The position numbers and the translations under genes were made by a program. 64,000 nt of DNA from CBDBBY01 sp965205055 (GTDB lineage Bacteria; Pseudomonadota; Alphaproteobacteria; Rhodobacterales; Rhodobacteraceae). Of this stretch, positions 35,660 through 46,079 are shown piece by piece. The DNA lies in assembly GCA_965205055.1 (NCBI GenBank), contig OZ242030.1, positions 3,596,001 to 3,660,000 on the forward strand. The letters run 5' to 3'. Positions within the stretch are counted from its first letter, which is position 1, and the number at the start of each line of letters is the position of its first letter. A model generated the notes under the pieces. The model had not been told where the DNA came from. It did not search any database and saw only the letters and a program-made list of their open reading frames with translations.

Positions 35660-35995
35660 AGATCGACGGCGACGCCTTCCCGGCCTATTTCCAGGAAGCT
35701 CCAGCCCGGTGATGCCCGCACTCGACGACATCGTAGTCATGGACCATCTCGCGTACCGCGAAATCCCTGCCGTACGCGGATCGCTTGGAGACAGAGGCAG
35801 CTATCGCCTTATTTTCCGGCCCAATGGTGATCCCGATCTGATCAAGCAGATCCTCGCCAAGCGCCTATGCCGACTGCGAAAAGCCCGCCGCCGATGCCGC
35901 AATACGTACTTTTGAAGCATCGTCGGCATCCTCGAAAAATCAAACCCGCGAGCTGTGCAAACTACATCGTGACCGCCAGATATGGGTCGTTCTGG
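35660..35995 (+). pseudogene. IS630-family transposase C-terminal relic
   Basis: Although no single frame is open, the pieces match the C-terminal IS630 catalytic region in order: DGDAFPAYFQE from 35665, then DDIVVMDHLA and PAVRGSLGDRG (family DIVVMDNLxSHK...AV), a decayed YSPDLNPIE-like block (RPNGDPDLIKQILAKRL), and after a frame change KPASCANYIVTARYGS (family KPxECxNYFxNAGY). It lies in the 850-bp gap between trxA and the Helicase-DUF2290 pair. It is an old, inactive remnant. Flanking sequence on both sides has no recognised gene. Confidence 0.72.
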
Positions 35996-36240
35996 ATCGA
36001 AAACGCTCCAACCTCCACAAAATAGTGTTGCATTTGCGCCGGTTCTGCGCCTACATGCCCACAAGAAGTTGCCACTGACAAGAAATCGAATTTCGAAGCA
36101 TTCTGGCCCAGTCGCAGGAGCTCGATGCAATCTGCAATCCGCGACGTTGCGCCATTCGTGGTATCAATTTCAATAACATGCTAGCCATTGCTATTGGTCG
36201 GCGTTTCGTAGACTGAGATCGAACAAAACGGGGCAATCAT

Positions 36241-38406
36241 ATGCTGGACATTGTATTCGGATCAAGTGGGCAAAGTCCTCTTGAAGCTAAGCTTCGGGAG
36301 ACCATTCAGGAATTGAACCCGACAGGAACGCTTTATTTTTCTTACCCCATTTTCGAAGATGCCGAAGGGCAATCCAGTGCTGATGCTCTTTTGGTTTCCG
36401 ACGAATATGGATTGATCGTTTTTGACCTTTCCGCTTCCAGCCACGACCTTGGTCATGATCCTAACGATTGGATAGAGGAAATAAATTTCAGACAAGATGA
36501 AATTTTTAGAAATATTCAGCGCAAGCTGTTTTCAAATAGAGACTTGGTGGAGAAGCGCACTTTGGTCATTGTTCCTGAAATCATCACGGTACTTCACGAA
36601 ATACCGGATTACAAATTTGGTGATGATTTAAATATTGTTACTCCCGATTCATTAGCAGATTTAGTCACAAAACTCAAACCCTTTCCAAAAAAATACAGGC
36701 GCGCACTAAATGCTTCAATACAACGCATTTCCACAATAAAACCCAGAATGAAAAGGACAAATGTAAAATCAGCATCTTCATACGGTCATGCGCTTCAGAA
36801 AATCGAAAAGCAGATCGCAAATTTAGACGCATGGCAAAAGCAGTCCGCGATCAATTTCCCGGAGGGACCTCAGAGAATTCGAGGTCTGGCTGGTTCGGGT
36901 AAGACAATCGTATTGGCGCTGAAAGCGGCTTACCTTCACGCAACGTATCCTGAATGGAACATAGTGGTTACCTATTACAGCAAGGCACTTCGCCAACAGT
37001 TTCGGGACCTGATCCGTCGATCCATGTTCGAAACAACAAATGACGAACCAGATTGGAGTAAAATCCAAGTGATTCACTCTTGGGGCAGTGTAAGCGAGCC
37101 GGGCTTATATAGTGAAATCGCAAACCATTACGATCTCCCGCCAGTTTCATGGCGGGAAGCTAATAATAGATACGGTGATATGGCATTTGACGGAATTTGT
37201 AAAGATGTTTTGGATTATATTAAAAAATATAATATTTCTGATCCAAAATATGATGCTGTGTTAATTGACGAATCTCAGGACCTGCCAGCTTCTTTCTTTC
37301 GTTTGATATACGCGGCAACCCGCTCACCAAAAAGAATCGTGTGGGCCTACGACGAACTGCAAAACTTAGGTGCTTACAATATGGCATCGCCTGAAGAACT
37401 ATTCGGACGGGACGAGTTCGATCAGCCAAGAGTGGACCTACGCAACATGCCAGACCGACCAAAGCAAGACATCATCCTCCCGATTTGCTATCGAAATACG
37501 CCTTGGGCTTTGACTGTTGCACATGGCCTTGGCTTTGGACTGTATCGAAGGACGCCCAACCAAGACGAATCTCCTATTGTACAGATGTTTGACGATCCGA
37601 AACTTTGGAAAGAAATCGGTTACGAGGTAATTCACGGAGATCTGGAACTAGGTTCCCAAGTATCGGTGCGTAGGGACCCGAATAGCACACCTAAATATTA
37701 TTCGAATCGTGACGAAAGTTTAATTCAATCCGATGACGCGGTTAAGTTTCAAACGTTTCAGGATTCTCTACAACAGGCAGAGTGGATTGCACAGGATATT
37801 AAGCTAGGGCTTGAAAAGCGGGAATTGGTGCATGAAGATTTTTTGATTATCTTGCCGTATGCGTATACTGCTCGCTCTGAGTATGGTCACATTTGCGATG
37901 CTTTGAGGAAATATAATATCTCTTCCCATTTAGTTGGAATCGTTTCTAGCCGTGATAAGGTATTTCAGGGCAATAGTATTGCGGTTACGCATATTTTTCG
38001 AGCAAAAGGGAATGAAGCACCAATGGTTTACTTTGCAAATTCCCATGAATGTTACGACGGGTTTCAGCTTGCCAGAAAACGCAACATTCTATTCACGGGA
38101 ATTACACGTTCGCGAGCGTGGGTGCGTGTATGCGGTGTTGGAAGAAAAAGCACGTTGCTTACTGAAGAATTCATGCAAATAGCTGATTCAAATTTTAATT
38201 TGAATTTTACATATCCAACGGAGTGCCAACTCAAGGGTATTCGTCGAATACACCGAGATCGATCCAAAGAGGAGCAAAGAAAAATTGACAAAAGGATAGA
38301 TGATTTTTCTGAAACTATCGAATTGATTAAGTCAGGTGAATTGCCCGTTAGCGCCATGCCACTTTCACTACAGGAAGATGCGCGCAGAATTAAACAGGCG
38401 CAGTAG
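36241..38406 (+). CDS. UvrD-like SF1 helicase of a Helicase-DUF2290 defence system
   Basis: The 721-residue protein has an N-terminal region of about 200 residues (a DALLVSDEYGLIVFDLSA nuclease-like strand pattern without clear catalytic residues) and an SF1A helicase core: Walker A GLAGSGKT (215-222), motif Ia region NIVVTYYSKAL, Walker B VLIDESQD (340-347), ICYRNT with a motif IV-like Arg, and late motifs FRAKGNEAPMVYF and ILFTGITRSRAWVRV (motif VI). The start is ATG 36241. Together with the following DUF2290 gene it matches the Helicase-DUF2290 antiphage system in defence catalogues. The pair is AT-rich relative to trxA and addA, so recently acquired. Confidence 0.9.
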   Translation: MLDIVFGSSGQSPLEAKLRETIQELNPTGTLYFSYPIFEDAEGQSSADALLVSDEYGLIVFDLSASSHDLGHDPNDWIEEINFRQDEIFRNIQRKLFSNRDLVEKRTLVIVPEIITVLHEIPDYKFGDDLNIVTPDSLADLVTKLKPFPKKYRRALNASIQRISTIKPRMKRTNVKSASSYGHALQKIEKQIANLDAWQKQSAINFPEGPQRIRGLAGSGKTIVLALKAAYLHATYPEWNIVVTYYSKALRQQFRDLIRRSMFETTNDEPDWSKIQVIHSWGSVSEPGLYSEIANHYDLPPVSWREANNRYGDMAFDGICKDVLDYIKKYNISDPKYDAVLIDESQDLPASFFRLIYAATRSPKRIVWAYDELQNLGAYNMASPEELFGRDEFDQPRVDLRNMPDRPKQDIILPICYRNTPWALTVAHGLGFGLYRRTPNQDESPIVQMFDDPKLWKEIGYEVIHGDLELGSQVSVRRDPNSTPKYYSNRDESLIQSDDAVKFQTFQDSLQQAEWIAQDIKLGLEKRELVHEDFLIILPYAYTARSEYGHICDALRKYNISSHLVGIVSSRDKVFQGNSIAVTHIFRAKGNEAPMVYFANSHECYDGFQLARKRNILFTGITRSRAWVRVCGVGRKSTLLTEEFMQIADSNFNLNFTYPTECQLKGIRRIHRDRSKEEQRKIDKRIDDFSETIELIKSGELPVSAMPLSLQEDARRIKQAQ

Positions 38407-38409
38407 ACC

Positions 38410-39087
38410 TTGACTGCGCCAGCGTTGTGCCAGCTCGTTAACGAATTTTGTGCATTTTTAATGAGTGAAGGACTCGCATTTGGGATAAGTGAGCATTACG
38501 TAAAGAGCACTAGTCGCCGCCGCCGTCATATCTCTTGGGTCCGGGCACCGGGAGCAAGTTCGTACAACCGATACGATGATACAGGTTATTCTACATATTA
38601 TTCGATTTTGGACAATGAGGATTATTCTATTCTACTGAAAGATGGTGGAGTAATTCAAATTTCTCTTGATTATTTAGGTGGCGAGTTGAATGGCCATCGT
38701 TACGCCTATATACCGTGTCCAATTTATTTTAGCGAGACTGAATTGAGATTGGTGGATGAGAACACGCCATTTATGGAACTAATTGATGAACTCTGGCACA
38801 AGGAACTTGTTAATCGATTTAGGATTAGGCCGAGCTTTAGATTTGAGTATGATCCTAATTCAACACAAGATGATCATCCGTTCAGTCATGTACACCTAGG
38901 AAAGTCTTCAAGCAGGATACCTGTTTCCCGCCCAATTAGAGTGGAACAATTCTTTCGCTTTGTGTTTAAGAACTTTTACGCAAGTGAGTTTAAGCACCAC
39001 TCTAAACTGTATGAACTTAGCTCTCAAGTTCTGCCGGAAACAATCACAGAGGAGGAAAAAAGCGAGCTTCACATGCATGTTTGTTGA
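38410..39087 (+). CDS. DUF2290 protein, partner of the helicase
   Basis: The 225-residue protein begins with TTG 38410, three bases after the helicase stop (an internal ATG at 38461 is less likely). It has the DUF2290 pattern: an N-terminal helix, a beta-rich core with SYNRYDDTGYSTYYSILDNE, then FRFEYDPNSTQDDHPFSHVH then LGKSSSRIPVSRPI and PIRVEQFFRFVFKNFY. No catalytic residues are evident. In the known two-gene system both proteins are needed; the biochemical role of DUF2290 is unclear. Confidence 0.88.
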   Translation: MTAPALCQLVNEFCAFLMSEGLAFGISEHYVKSTSRRRRHISWVRAPGASSYNRYDDTGYSTYYSILDNEDYSILLKDGGVIQISLDYLGGELNGHRYAYIPCPIYFSETELRLVDENTPFMELIDELWHKELVNRFRIRPSFRFEYDPNSTQDDHPFSHVHLGKSSSRIPVSRPIRVEQFFRFVFKNFYASEFKHHSKLYELSSQVLPETITEEEKSELHMHVC

Positions 39088-39681
39088 GTATAAGGTAGGT
39101 AAAATAGATATGTATTAGCCCTTTCGTCTGCGTACCTTGTCTAAGATCCGCGGGGCGGAAGTGATTGGTTGCCCTGAAATAATTGCTCTGATCAAATCGT
39201 GTACCGTCATTGTTCGGCGAACGTTTGCTGTGGTGCGAAGATAGTCCATGCGGACGAGAGTTCGGGCCCGGAAAGGGCTGCCACAATAAGTTCTGTATCT
39301 TGGCTATTTTCGGTAGTTATTCCGGAATATCGTGGTTTGTCGGATTCGGTGGCGCGTTGGATTTTTAGGTTGCGGCGGTTCCATGCACTCGCGCGTCGTT
39401 CGGGTTCGGTGTTCCGGGAGCAGCAGTTGTTGCTCTCCAAGAATCATGAAACGCACTGCTGCTCCCGTTTGCCTGTCTAGGATTTGCGCAGCGGCGCAAG
39501 AAAACCACTGGGTGACGCGCCTTCAATCGCGACAAAAATGGTCGGCAGGATTGGAGAATGGAGCGGAAGCCGCCTTGAGACCACAGTTGCCGCTATTGCT
39601 CAATCGCGTTTCTGGACTGCGGTCGACCGAACGGCGGCAGGGCATCGAATCCGACGCAATCCCAATGCGGCCTCGGCGGCA
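39088..39681. other. Intergenic stretch with no gene recognised
   Basis: This 594-bp gap lies between the DUF2290 gene and the convergent addA stop. Open frames on both strands (for example 39199-39480) have Arg/Ser-rich shadows without motifs. It is probably the junction of the inserted island with the old addA-trxA intergenic region. Confidence 0.45.
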
Positions 39682-42600
39682 TCAATCACTCGCCGCCTGA
39701 CCGGGCAATTCGGCGTTCAGCAGCGAAGCCGCGCATAAATCCCTCGGAATGAACATCAACTCCGCCGTTCGAGTCCAAAGAATGGCCGTTTCGACCTGCT
39801 TGTCGGGATAAATTCCGTCCAGCGCGGCCTGGTACGCGCCCATTTGCCGAAGGACGCCCTCTGGAATCTCTTCGGGCTTTTTCGGCACGCCGCGATTGGT
39901 CTTGAAATCCACCGCAAGCACTCTGTCCTCTTCGACCAGAAGCCTGTCGATGAAACCGTGTATCGTCGCTCCGCCCAATTCATCAAGGCTGGCTGCAATG
40001 CCGACCTCGGCAAGCGAGTCCTCGGCGAAGAGCCGCGCTCCGCCCGCAATGCCGAGATTTCTCTTCGCTTCTTCGAAAACCGCCTCGAATTCGGATTCGT
40101 CCATCTCCCGTTCGCCGGCATTCAACAGGTCCCGCGCGACAGACCTCAGATTCTCTTCCGGATGCTTTGGAAGATGCTCAAGCAACCGATGCACATCTCT
40201 TCCTCGTTGCAAAGCAGCGCTCTCGTCGCCCTCGCCTTCCGGCGACGGAATGGCCTTCAGGCCGCCAAGGCTGGATGGCGCGACAAGCCCAAGGACGGGC
40301 TCCGGCTGGCCGACGGGAGTTTCGGCCCAATCCGGGAGCGGAACCTTCTGCTTTGCAGATAGAGGCGCATCTTCCGCGTGTTCGGGCCATGTGCCCAGCT
40401 CGAACCGTCGCCCGGTCGACTGGTGCATTGCGAATTCGCTTGCTCCGAGACTCTGCAGCCCGCCTTCAATCAGCTGGTACCAGCTTTCGCCGTCGGAGGT
40501 GAGCCGGCCAGCGCCGCAAACGATCAGCCAGCTTTCCGCTCTGGTCATCGCGACATAGAGCAACCGCAACCGCTCACGTTTTTCGCTTTCGACTGCGGCA
40601 TCCCACGCCTCCGCCATTGCCGGAGGGCGCTCGGCCTTGGCGACCTTCCAGATCGGCAATCGGCCCTCTGGAAAAAACAGCTCGTTCTGCATGATGATCG
40701 AGCGTGAGGCGGTGTCGGGAAGGAACACGACCGGAGCTTCGAGCCCCTTGGCACCGTGCACGGTCATGACGCGCACCTCGTCGCCGGCCTGGTCAAGCTG
40801 GCGTTTGATCTCAAGATCGTCCAACGCGAGCCATTCGACGAAGCCGGTCAGAGACGGCGTCTCGGATGCTTCGTAGTCTATCGCCTGATTCAGCAAGGCG
40901 TTGATGCCTTCAGTTGACTCGCTGCCAAGCCGCGCGACCAGCTTTTCGCGTCCTTTGTGGACCCCCAGAACCCGCTCCAAAATCTCGTAGGGCAAGGAGA
41001 CGTCCGCACGGCCCTTCAAGTCCTTGAGCACTCGAACGACATCGGGATGCTTCTCTTCGTTTTCGAGCAGAAAGCGGTACAGGCTTTTTTCTTCCCGGTT
41101 CGCGGCGAGCTCGTAAAGGTCGCTTTCAGCTAGACCGAACAAGGGCGACTTCAGTACGGCCGCCAGCGAGAGGTCGTCGCTTTCGACCGCAAGGAACGAC
41201 AGCAGGCAGGTGAGGTCCTTGACCGCGAGCTCCTCCGAAATCCTTAGACGGTCCGTGCCCGCGATCGGGATGTTCCGAACTTTCAGTTCTTCGATGATCT
41301 TGAAGAACAACTCCGCGCGCCGCTGGACCAGAATCAGAATGTCGCCTGCCGAAATTGGACGAGAGCCGCCCTGGCCGTCCGGCCTCGGCAGCTTGCTTCC
41401 GATCATCCAACCGATAGTGTCCGCGATCTGTTCCGCGAGCACCGCATGCGCAGGCGGTTCGACAAACCTGGTGTCCCGAGGGCGATGCCAATCGGGAGGC
41501 GTCCCGTCCTCCGATTTTTCAATGAAGGGCCAGATGTCCACGCGGCCGGGCATGTCGGACTTGAAAGCCTTGTGCGTCGTCCGGCCCTCGAAGCCAATTT
41601 CCAGGCTGCCGTCGAAAACCCTGTCCACCAGCCTCAAGATCGCATCGGCAGAGCGGAAAGAGTAATTAAGCTCCTCGTTGATGAAGCTCTTCTCCGCTGC
41701 TTGGAATCTTTCGCGGAAATGCTTCCTCATGACCGCGAACTGTTCGGGCGCCGCGCCTTGAAATCCGTAGATCGACTGCTTTTCGTCGCCGACCGCGAAG
41801 ACGGTCCGGTTGACATCCCCTCTCGCGCTCGACCCGGCCGTGAACTCTTCCGCCAGCCGGCTGACGATTTCCCATTGCACCGGGCTCACGTCCTGCGCTT
41901 CGTCGACAAGAATGTGGTCTATGCCGCCGTCCAGGCGATACAGCACCCAGTCCGATATTCCGGGATTGGACAGCAAGGATAGGGCCTTCAGAATCAGGTC
42001 GTTGAAGTCCAGCATCGCGTTTGCGCGTTTGCGCTCCTCGAACTCCTCCAAAAAGCTCGCTGCGAATTCGTGCAACGCGATTGATTTTTCCGCGGCGGCG
42101 AGCGCCATTCGGGGCGCTCTCGCGGCCGCGACGCGCTCCATGTATTCGTCCAACCGGAAAGCGTCCGGTCCCATCGCCGCGCGGGTTTTCTTGGTCGGAA
42201 ACTTGCCGACTTTGGGCTCGAACGGCGAACTCGCGGAACCGCCGAACAGCATGACGGATTCGAGCAATTTCAGATCTTCCGCGCCCGGCGTCCGCAAATT
42301 CAGCCTTGCAAGCTTATCCATCGCATTGATGTCGGAACTCGTGCCGCGCTCGAGTTCCTCCTTCAGCGAAGAAAGCAGATCGACATCGTCGGATCCGAAC
42401 ATGCTGCGGGCCAGAGCGTCGATGGACTCGCCCTCGGCGATGCCGAACAGATCCAGAATACCCTTGGTGCTGGCCGTGCCTCGGAACAGATGCCGATTTG
42501 CGGATATTTGATCGACAAAGTCCGGCAGCATGGCGGAAGTGGCATGCCTCGCCATCTCGTCGAAGGCCCGCTGTCGAACAAGAGCGACCCGCTCGAGCAC

Positions 42601-43089
42601 TTGGTCCCGCACACGGTTCGATTCACGGTTTTCGATGGCTTCGAATTGCGGCGAAACCCCGGCTTCAAGCGGAAACTGTCGAAGAAGCGCAGATGCAAAC
42701 GCGTGCAGCGTCTGGATCTTCAAGCCGCCGGGAGTCTCCAGCGCGTTCGCGAAGAGCGTCCGGGCTCTCGCGAGCTTCGCAGGCGTCAGCACGTCCTCGT
42801 CTTCGCCGAGGTCGAGCAGGCGCTCCTTCAGTTCGCCGTCGGGCAGCATCGACCATTCGCCGAGCCGCTGGATCAGCCTGTTCTGCATGTTCGACGCCGC
42901 CGCGTTCGCGAACGTAACGCAAAGAATTCGTTGAGGTGGGGTGCCGGCCAGAAGAAGCCTGGCGACCCGGTCGGTGAGAACCCGGGTCTTGCCCGAACCG
43001 GCGTTCGCGGAGACCCACGATGCCGATTCCGGATTTGCCGCCCGGATTTGCGGCAGCGTCGCGTCGTTGAATCGCGAACCGTTTTTCAT
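39682..43089 (-). CDS. addA: AddA, double-strand-break repair helicase-nuclease subunit
   Basis: AddA combines a UvrD-like helicase and a RecB-family nuclease that resect broken DNA for RecA. The 1135-residue protein has Walker A ANAGSGKT (28-35), VTFANAAASNMQNR, Walker B HILVDEAQDVSPVQW, GDEKQSIYGFQGA, motif V/VI VMTVHGAKGLEAPVVFL and LLYVAMTRAESWLIV, and a C-terminal nuclease with HGFIDRLLVEEDRVLAVDF ending KTNRG (D...DxK). The start is ATG 43087-43089, overlapping the addB stop by 4 bp. It is the alphaproteobacterial AddA rather than RecB. Confidence 0.96.
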   Translation of the reverse strand: MKNGSRFNDATLPQIRAANPESASWVSANAGSGKTRVLTDRVARLLLAGTPPQRILCVTFANAAASNMQNRLIQRLGEWSMLPDGELKERLLDLGEDEDVLTPAKLARARTLFANALETPGGLKIQTLHAFASALLRQFPLEAGVSPQFEAIENRESNRVRDQVLERVALVRQRAFDEMARHATSAMLPDFVDQISANRHLFRGTASTKGILDLFGIAEGESIDALARSMFGSDDVDLLSSLKEELERGTSSDINAMDKLARLNLRTPGAEDLKLLESVMLFGGSASSPFEPKVGKFPTKKTRAAMGPDAFRLDEYMERVAAARAPRMALAAAEKSIALHEFAASFLEEFEERKRANAMLDFNDLILKALSLLSNPGISDWVLYRLDGGIDHILVDEAQDVSPVQWEIVSRLAEEFTAGSSARGDVNRTVFAVGDEKQSIYGFQGAAPEQFAVMRKHFRERFQAAEKSFINEELNYSFRSADAILRLVDRVFDGSLEIGFEGRTTHKAFKSDMPGRVDIWPFIEKSEDGTPPDWHRPRDTRFVEPPAHAVLAEQIADTIGWMIGSKLPRPDGQGGSRPISAGDILILVQRRAELFFKIIEELKVRNIPIAGTDRLRISEELAVKDLTCLLSFLAVESDDLSLAAVLKSPLFGLAESDLYELAANREEKSLYRFLLENEEKHPDVVRVLKDLKGRADVSLPYEILERVLGVHKGREKLVARLGSESTEGINALLNQAIDYEASETPSLTGFVEWLALDDLEIKRQLDQAGDEVRVMTVHGAKGLEAPVVFLPDTASRSIIMQNELFFPEGRLPIWKVAKAERPPAMAEAWDAAVESEKRERLRLLYVAMTRAESWLIVCGAGRLTSDGESWYQLIEGGLQSLGASEFAMHQSTGRRFELGTWPEHAEDAPLSAKQKVPLPDWAETPVGQPEPVLGLVAPSSLGGLKAIPSPEGEGDESAALQRGRDVHRLLEHLPKHPEENLRSVARDLLNAGEREMDESEFEAVFEEAKRNLGIAGGARLFAEDSLAEVGIAASLDELGGATIHGFIDRLLVEEDRVLAVDFKTNRGVPKKPEEIPEGVLRQMGAYQAALDGIYPDKQVETAILWTRTAELMFIPRDLCAASLLNAELPGQAASD

Positions 43090-46079
43090 CCTACGGCCTC
43101 GGTTTTGGGTTCGTCGGAATCTTCCCATTCCCCGTATCGAGCCAGATGATCGTAGTCGCGACCGTAAGTGCCTCTCAGTATGGAGCGACGGGAGGTATAG
43201 CCTTGGCTGGGATCTTGGTACGCTTCGACGAGATCTAGGAACTGGATCCAAGTGGATTCGAAAAGGTTTTCCGTGCCGGACTCCGATTTCAGTTCGCGCG
43301 GGATCTCTTTTTCGTCGGTGGAGCTGCCGATCTTTATGTACGCTGCGCGCTGGACGGTTCCCTGCGCCTCTTCGCCAAAAGCGCCCAGCTCGAGCATTTT
43401 CGCCTGCAGCGGCAATTGCTTGTCCTCATGCAGCACGCGCTTGGGCGTCGGAATCGTTCCAGTCTTGTAGTCGTAAAGGCATAGACTGCCGAATTCGTCG
43501 CGATCGACCCTGTCCGTCTTCGCGGCCAAAACAATATCGAGATCGGGCAATTCGAACTCCGCTTTCTGCTCGATCAGAAACGGAAGCCCACGCTTTCTCC
43601 GGATGGTTTCGAAACGCATGAACTCTTCCGCGTTCCGCAGGAGATTGGCGAACCACAGCCTTGCCATGCGTTCGGGAATCGGAGCGTTCCGGAATGTCCG
43701 GTCGGCAAGCTCGATCAAGATGCTCGCGTCCGGATTGAGATCATCCTTGGTATTTTCGGCGAATGCTTCCATCACCTGATGGATCGCGTTTCCGCGCGCG
43801 AGCTCGTCGGGAACCTGCGTCAACAGTGCCAGCGGCCGAAGGTTCAATATCCGCCTCGCGTACACGGCGTAGGGGTCCGAAATCAATTTGGCGACCTCGG
43901 TTACGGAGATTGTCTTCGGGCGTGCTTCGGCGGGCGGCGCCGGACTTGGCCGGGCGGCCGGGACGGACGGGGCATCCGGTTCGTCCAGGGCTTCGGCGAG
44001 CTCAACCCAGCGGCGCCCCCGTTCCTGCATTCCCGCAAGTGCGGCCGTTCCAGTTTCCCCGATGCCGTCGAGGAGGCTCGTAATTCGGCTTAGCCATCTG
44101 GACGGCAGCGTCGGGGCGTCGGCATCGCGAATGCTGCGCGTGAGCACGACCTTGCGAGCCGCGATCGCCTGCTGGAAATCATGCGCCATCAATCCAATCC
44201 GGCGTTCCGGAGAAAGCAGGCCGGCGTCGCGACGCATCGGCCTGTTGAGCCAAGGATCGGACGGAGGGTGGCTCGGCCATATGCCCTCGTTCAAGCCTCC
44301 CATCACAAGGATGTCCGGGTTCCTCATCCGGGCTTCAATCGTAGACAGTATCTGAACATTCGGGTGGGCGGCATAGGGTTCCCAGATTACGGATTCGGAC
44401 GCGTAGCTCTTGAACAGCCTTGCATAGCTGACGGGATCCATGCGTCCGCCCGCATCCGCCGCATCGTGAAGTTTCCTGATTGCGAAATGCGCGGCTTCGC
44501 CCGCGCGGCCTTTCCAAAGCCGCCCTGGATTCTTGCCGCCGCATCCGGCTGCGACGATCTCGGCGATTTCGCGGTGTTCGCCGACATGGGATGCGAGTTC
44601 GTCTTCCTCGCCCCGCGCGAGGCGGTCCAGAATTCCTGCGGCCCACCTCAGCCAATCCCGATATTCTTCAGGCTGCTCCTCGTCTTCGGAAATTTCTCGA
44701 AGGCGTTCGGCCATCCCTGCACCCGTCGGCGTGCGGCGGAGCTCCAGATCAAGCCGCCTGGTCCACCGCATGTGGTCGCGGCGTTTTTTCTTGCCGGCGG
44801 CCGCGGCGGGATGCTTGAGCAATGCAATGAATGCGGCTGGCGATGCCTCCTTGCCGCGCTGATCGGCGATCATGCTCAGAAACCTTCCCTGCGCGGTTCC
44901 GATCACGGGCACGCCCGCTCCGTCGAAGGGAACGAGCTCCCACCGCTCGAGCACGGCCTTGACTTGGCGCACGAGAAGCCTGTCTTGCGTGACGAACGCG
45001 ACGGTGGTCCCGTCTTCGACGGCTTGCCGTATTGTCAGCGCAACTGCGGCAGCTTCAAGCTGCGGCGTCGGCGCTTCGATCAGAGTCATGTCTTCCACGG
45101 CATCCGCAATACCCTCGAGACGCGGCCCTTCAAGCATCCACCGATCCGTGACTGGCGCCGGGCGGAGGGCGAGCGAAACGAGTTTGTTCCGGGCAGGGTT
45201 GGACGGAGCCGCCGGTCGCCAAAGCTGGACTTCGGAATGATCGAGCTCCGCGTCCTCCAAGAACTGCTTCATTCTGTATTGAGGGTGGTTCTCGCCGGAA
45301 TTGGAATCGCTCAGGTCCGTCCATGCTTCGGGCGGCAGGTCGAAATCATAGCAGGGCAGCACGACGGCGCCTTGGGGCAAATTCGCGACGATCTTCATGA
45401 GCAGGCGGGTCGCGCCTCGCGATCCGGTCGATCCCGCGACGATGACTGGGCCGGAGGGCGGATTGCGCTCCCACTCCTCCGACATCCGCTCTATGACGAG
45501 CCGCCGCCGCGCTTGGACATCAGGGATTGAATCCGCGCCCCAATGCTGGTCGATCAAGCTGATGAATTCCAAGCTGTTCGCCCAATGCGACGAGTGGTCC
45601 GACACGTCCAGCGACCGAAGCGTCTCCGGGCTGACGCCCTCCCCCTGCATCTCGTCCATCAATGCAGCGAGGCTTCTTGCAAGATCGAATGCCGCTGAAT
45701 TTGATCCGAACCGCTCGTCCGCCTCCAGAAGCTTGCCGACGGCTTGAGTGAGCTCGAGCACGCGCCGCAGCCTTGAAACCGGTCCCGGGATGTCCGGGAA
45801 CCGAAGATCGTCCGAAAGGCGGGATACCAGCGTGAGCTTGGGGAGAAGCATTGGCCCCTTTGACGCGAATTCGTTCACGACCGCGCGCATGTTGGCTTGG
45901 GTGTTCAGGAAAATTTCGGCGCGCGCGATCTTGGCATGCGACAATCCGGAGGCTCTGGAGAGAAAGCCCGAAACGAGTTCGCTCGTGAAATCGCAGCCGG
46001 GCGGCAGCGCATAGACGCGCGGCCCTTGCTTAGGTTCAAATATCCCCAACAGTGGCTCCTCGGCACCCGGGCGCTCCAT
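43086..46079 (-). CDS. addB: AddB, double-strand-break repair protein
   Basis: The 997-residue partner of AddA has a degraded helicase-like body (GSTGSRGATRLLMKIVANLP in place of a Walker A; the alphaproteobacterial type is thought not to translocate) with LVMGGLNEGIWPSHPPSDPW, and a C-terminal PD-(D/E)XK nuclease with GNAIHQVMEAFAE and TDRVDRDEFGSLCLYDYKTG (catalytic Asp and DYK). The start is ATG 46077-46079. addB-addA are translationally coupled. In many relatives a MurU-like gene precedes addB directly; here a 2.7-kb insertion separates them. Confidence 0.96.
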   Translation of the reverse strand: MERPGAEEPLLGIFEPKQGPRVYALPPGCDFTSELVSGFLSRASGLSHAKIARAEIFLNTQANMRAVVNEFASKGPMLLPKLTLVSRLSDDLRFPDIPGPVSRLRRVLELTQAVGKLLEADERFGSNSAAFDLARSLAALMDEMQGEGVSPETLRSLDVSDHSSHWANSLEFISLIDQHWGADSIPDVQARRRLVIERMSEEWERNPPSGPVIVAGSTGSRGATRLLMKIVANLPQGAVVLPCYDFDLPPEAWTDLSDSNSGENHPQYRMKQFLEDAELDHSEVQLWRPAAPSNPARNKLVSLALRPAPVTDRWMLEGPRLEGIADAVEDMTLIEAPTPQLEAAAVALTIRQAVEDGTTVAFVTQDRLLVRQVKAVLERWELVPFDGAGVPVIGTAQGRFLSMIADQRGKEASPAAFIALLKHPAAAAGKKKRRDHMRWTRRLDLELRRTPTGAGMAERLREISEDEEQPEEYRDWLRWAAGILDRLARGEEDELASHVGEHREIAEIVAAGCGGKNPGRLWKGRAGEAAHFAIRKLHDAADAGGRMDPVSYARLFKSYASESVIWEPYAAHPNVQILSTIEARMRNPDILVMGGLNEGIWPSHPPSDPWLNRPMRRDAGLLSPERRIGLMAHDFQQAIAARKVVLTRSIRDADAPTLPSRWLSRITSLLDGIGETGTAALAGMQERGRRWVELAEALDEPDAPSVPAARPSPAPPAEARPKTISVTEVAKLISDPYAVYARRILNLRPLALLTQVPDELARGNAIHQVMEAFAENTKDDLNPDASILIELADRTFRNAPIPERMARLWFANLLRNAEEFMRFETIRRKRGLPFLIEQKAEFELPDLDIVLAAKTDRVDRDEFGSLCLYDYKTGTIPTPKRVLHEDKQLPLQAKMLELGAFGEEAQGTVQRAAYIKIGSSTDEKEIPRELKSESGTENLFESTWIQFLDLVEAYQDPSQGYTSRRSILRGTYGRDYDHLARYGEWEDSDEPKTEAVG

